Positions 39,878-41,457 of a stretch of 41,457 bases of DNA are shown here, in pieces (the stretch's first letter is position 1; the number at the start of each line of letters is the position of its first letter). The translations under genes and the position numbers were made by a program. The stretch is from JBKEDC01 sp047975205 (GTDB lineage: Bacteria; Bacteroidota; Bacteroidia; Bacteroidales; Prolixibacteraceae): the NCBI GenBank assembly GCA_047975205.1, contig JBKEDC010000034.1:1-41457 (forward strand). The letters run 5' to 3'. The notes beneath the pieces are model-generated. The model was not told the DNA's origin and ran no database searches. It worked only from the letters and a program-made list of their open reading frames with translations.

Positions 39878-41457
39878 TCAATTTTTCTCCGGCTCAACCC
39901 AATCGCCATGGTCTTTGATCAGTTGGATGAGACGATCCACGGCCTCGGCCTGGGGGATATTTTTCTCTACCAGTTCTTTCTTGCGATAGAGGGATATCTT
40001 CCCATGCTCGGCACCCACATATCCGTAATCGGCATCGGCCATCTCGCCGGGTCCGTTCACGATACACCCCATCACCCCTATTTTCAAATGCTTGAGATGG
40101 GAAAAATGTTGTTTTACCAACGCGACGGTGGTCTGCAGGTCGAACAGTGTCCTTCCGCAACTGGGACAGGAGATAAACTCCGTCTTGCTGGTCCGTACGC
40201 GTGCTGCCTGCAAAATACCGAAAGCATAGGCGTCAATATCCGTTATATCGATCTGCCCCTGGTTACTCATCATAATACCATTACCAAAGCCATCCAGGAG
40301 AACAGTCCCAAAATCCACGCCGGCTTTGACTTGGATATCCTCCGCCTCATCTTCCGCGTAACACTGCTGGGGGATGACCGGCACACGGCAACCGGCATTC
40401 AACAATGCGTGGAAGAATGCCCGCTGTTCCCCCACCCCGTTCTGGTGGGCCGTGGTGAGGATTACCGCTACTTGGGGCGTTCCCTTCAGGAAAGCAACCA
40501 CTTTGTCCGACAGCTCGGGATAAGAGATGCGCAGGAACTTCACCGGGGCATTACAATCCATTATTTTATCAAGGGAGCCGATCGTAAAGAGGGGAAAATT
40601 ATCTATCTTCTCTTCCCAATGGGCATAATCGACAATGGATTTCATTCCTCTCGGGAAATGAGCAGGCACACGGTTCCCCACATAGATATAATCGGGGATG
40701 AAATGCGGATTAACCGACATATCGCCGATTTTGCTCCTGTCGGAAATCACCACAGGCAGATGTTCCCCACCGATATTCCGGACGGCGTCCGTCTCACGCC
40801 GGTCGGTAGAATAAGGTGAAAACTCGGGATAAGCACTGCCTTTTATTGGCGTATGCCCTTTTCGCAGGGACACATAATCCACCAACTTCCTGGCTACAGG
40901 GACTTCCGCTTCGGGATCCTCACTCAACGACACACGGATGGTATCGCCCAGCCCGTCGCTCAACAAAGCGCCAATACCTACGGCCGATTTCATCCGGCCG
41001 TCCTCTCCGTCCCCGGCTTCGGTGACCCCCAGATGAAGTGGGAAATGGATGTCTTCCTTGTCCATCGTGGCGACGAGCAAGCGTACCGCTTTGGTCATCA
41101 ATAGTGTATTCGACGCTTTCATCGATATGACGATATCCGTGAACCCTTCCTCCACGGCAATCCGCAAATACTCCATACAAGACTCTACCATCCCTTCCGG
41201 CGTATCGCCATAGCGGCTCATGATACGGTCCGACAGCGAACCATGGTTCACACCGATACGAACGGCTGCTCCATGTTCCTTGCAGATCCGGAGGAAAGGA
41301 ATTACTTTGGAACGTATCCTTTCCAGTTCCTGTGCATACTCCTCGTCGGTATATACCAATTCGGCAAAAGTTTTTTGCCGATCGACGAAATTACCGGGAT
41401 TGATGCGTACTTTCTCCGCGATGGTGGCTGCCACTTCAGCCGCGCGGGGATTAAAAT
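39878..41457 (-). CDS. ispG: 4-hydroxy-3-methylbut-2-enyl diphosphate synthase, 5' end outside the window
   Basis: The frame runs off the right edge; 526 codons are present up to the stop at 39878-39880. IspG (GcpE) makes HMBPP from MEcPP in the non-mevalonate isoprenoid pathway, using a [4Fe-4S] cluster. FNPRAAEVAA and EKVRINPGNF mark the TIM barrel; the cluster ligands are in CPSCGRT and GVMGCIVNGPGEMADADYG. The extra domain between them is the long type typical of Bacteroidota. Coding here is much richer in G and C than in all other genes of the window (one 60-base line at 40981 has 40 G/C; one at 38461 has 17). A GTG at 41434 is not the start, since family-conserved sequence continues upstream of it. 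Confidence 0.95.
   Translation of the reverse strand, partial: FNPRAAEVAATIAEKVRINPGNFVDRQKTFAELVYTDEEYAQELERIRSKVIPFLRICKEHGAAVRIGVNHGSLSDRIMSRYGDTPEGMVESCMEYLRIAVEEGFTDIVISMKASNTLLMTKAVRLLVATMDKEDIHFPLHLGVTEAGDGEDGRMKSAVGIGALLSDGLGDTIRVSLSEDPEAEVPVARKLVDYVSLRKGHTPIKGSAYPEFSPYSTDRRETDAVRNIGGEHLPVVISDRSKIGDMSVNPHFIPDYIYVGNRVPAHFPRGMKSIVDYAHWEEKIDNFPLFTIGSLDKIMDCNAPVKFLRISYPELSDKVVAFLKGTPQVAVILTTAHQNGVGEQRAFFHALLNAGCRVPVIPQQCYAEDEAEDIQVKAGVDFGTVLLDGFGNGIMMSNQGQIDITDIDAYAFGILQAARVRTSKTEFISCPSCGRTLFDLQTTVALVKQHFSHLKHLKIGVMGCIVNGPGEMADADYGYVGAEHGKISLYRKKELVEKNIPQAEAVDRLIQLIKDHGDWVEPEKN

Noticed and set aside
39860..40819. Plus-strand 319-codon frame
   Set aside because: It lies antisense to ispG, whose conserved motifs show the real coding strand. 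Long antisense frames are common in GC-rich genes.
39878..41457. ispG as a recently transferred gene inserted at a tRNA
   Set aside because: No integrase, no repeat of the tRNA end and no mobile genes are visible, and ispG is a core gene. The clash in the tRNA acceptor stem fits an assembly join better.

Overview
This window reads as a low-GC Bacteroidota (Bacteroidales-type) chromosome segment from base 1 to about 39,600. It is joined to a visibly GC-richer Bacteroidota fragment that carries ispG (about 39,620 to the right edge). Evidence for the phylum: promoters of the TTTG-N17-22-TAnnTTTG type; a type IX secretion cargo with a gliding-motility C-terminal domain next to a PorP/SprF protein; a three-subunit succinate dehydrogenase/fumarate reductase with one cytochrome b subunit; a DUF6261-like gene; the ddl-rluD-PASTA cluster; and the long form of IspG.

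Layout. 1-530: the 3' end of an IS982-type transposase and a fragment resembling a DUF6261-like gene. 564-4268: an S66 LD-carboxypeptidase, YidD and a complete Zn/Mn-type ABC importer. 4269-4686: a decayed 42-bp tandem repeat array. 4687-8602: RecQ, then SufE, a MIP18-family protein and QueG. 8681-11590: an MFS exporter divergent from a HAD phosphatase and a DUF2797 protein, with an inverted repeat between them. 11591-12125: a second decayed repeat array. 12126-13142: a branched-chain aminotransferase with a 36-bp palindromic terminator. 13853-17425: an exported protein, a type B T9SS cargo and its PorP/SprF partner. 17489-18681 (minus): two lipoproteins, one of the OmpA family. 18874-19949: a truncated, frameshifted aldehyde dehydrogenase. 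20079-21526 (minus): metK behind a strong promoter and what I read as a SAM-II riboswitch. 21735-22414: a frameshifted DUF6261-like gene. 22576-25848: acyltransferase, patatin, Ung and a TrmH-type methyltransferase. 25966-29360 (minus): the sdh/frd operon. 29713-31321: a DUF2179 membrane protein, a third repeat array and purE. 31387-39215 (minus): dnaB, ddl, rluD, PASTA, DUF2752, GYF-CD225, recO, rdgB and rimM. 39547-39620 (minus): a CAU-anticodon tRNA. 39878-41457 (minus): 5'-partial ispG.

Most genes are housekeeping: cell-wall recycling and synthesis, Fe-S assembly, methionine/SAM, respiration, replication and repair, tRNA/rRNA modification. The unusual material is mostly non-coding. Three intergenic arrays share a period of about 42 bp and a TTCTCA/TGAGAA-like core. 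The metK leader carries a SAM-II-like pseudoknot aptamer that begins at the predicted transcription start. The tRNA has a mismatched acceptor stem exactly where the base composition changes, which suggests that the right end is a chimeric assembly joined through the tRNA. Two single-G frameshifts may be real decay or sequence error.
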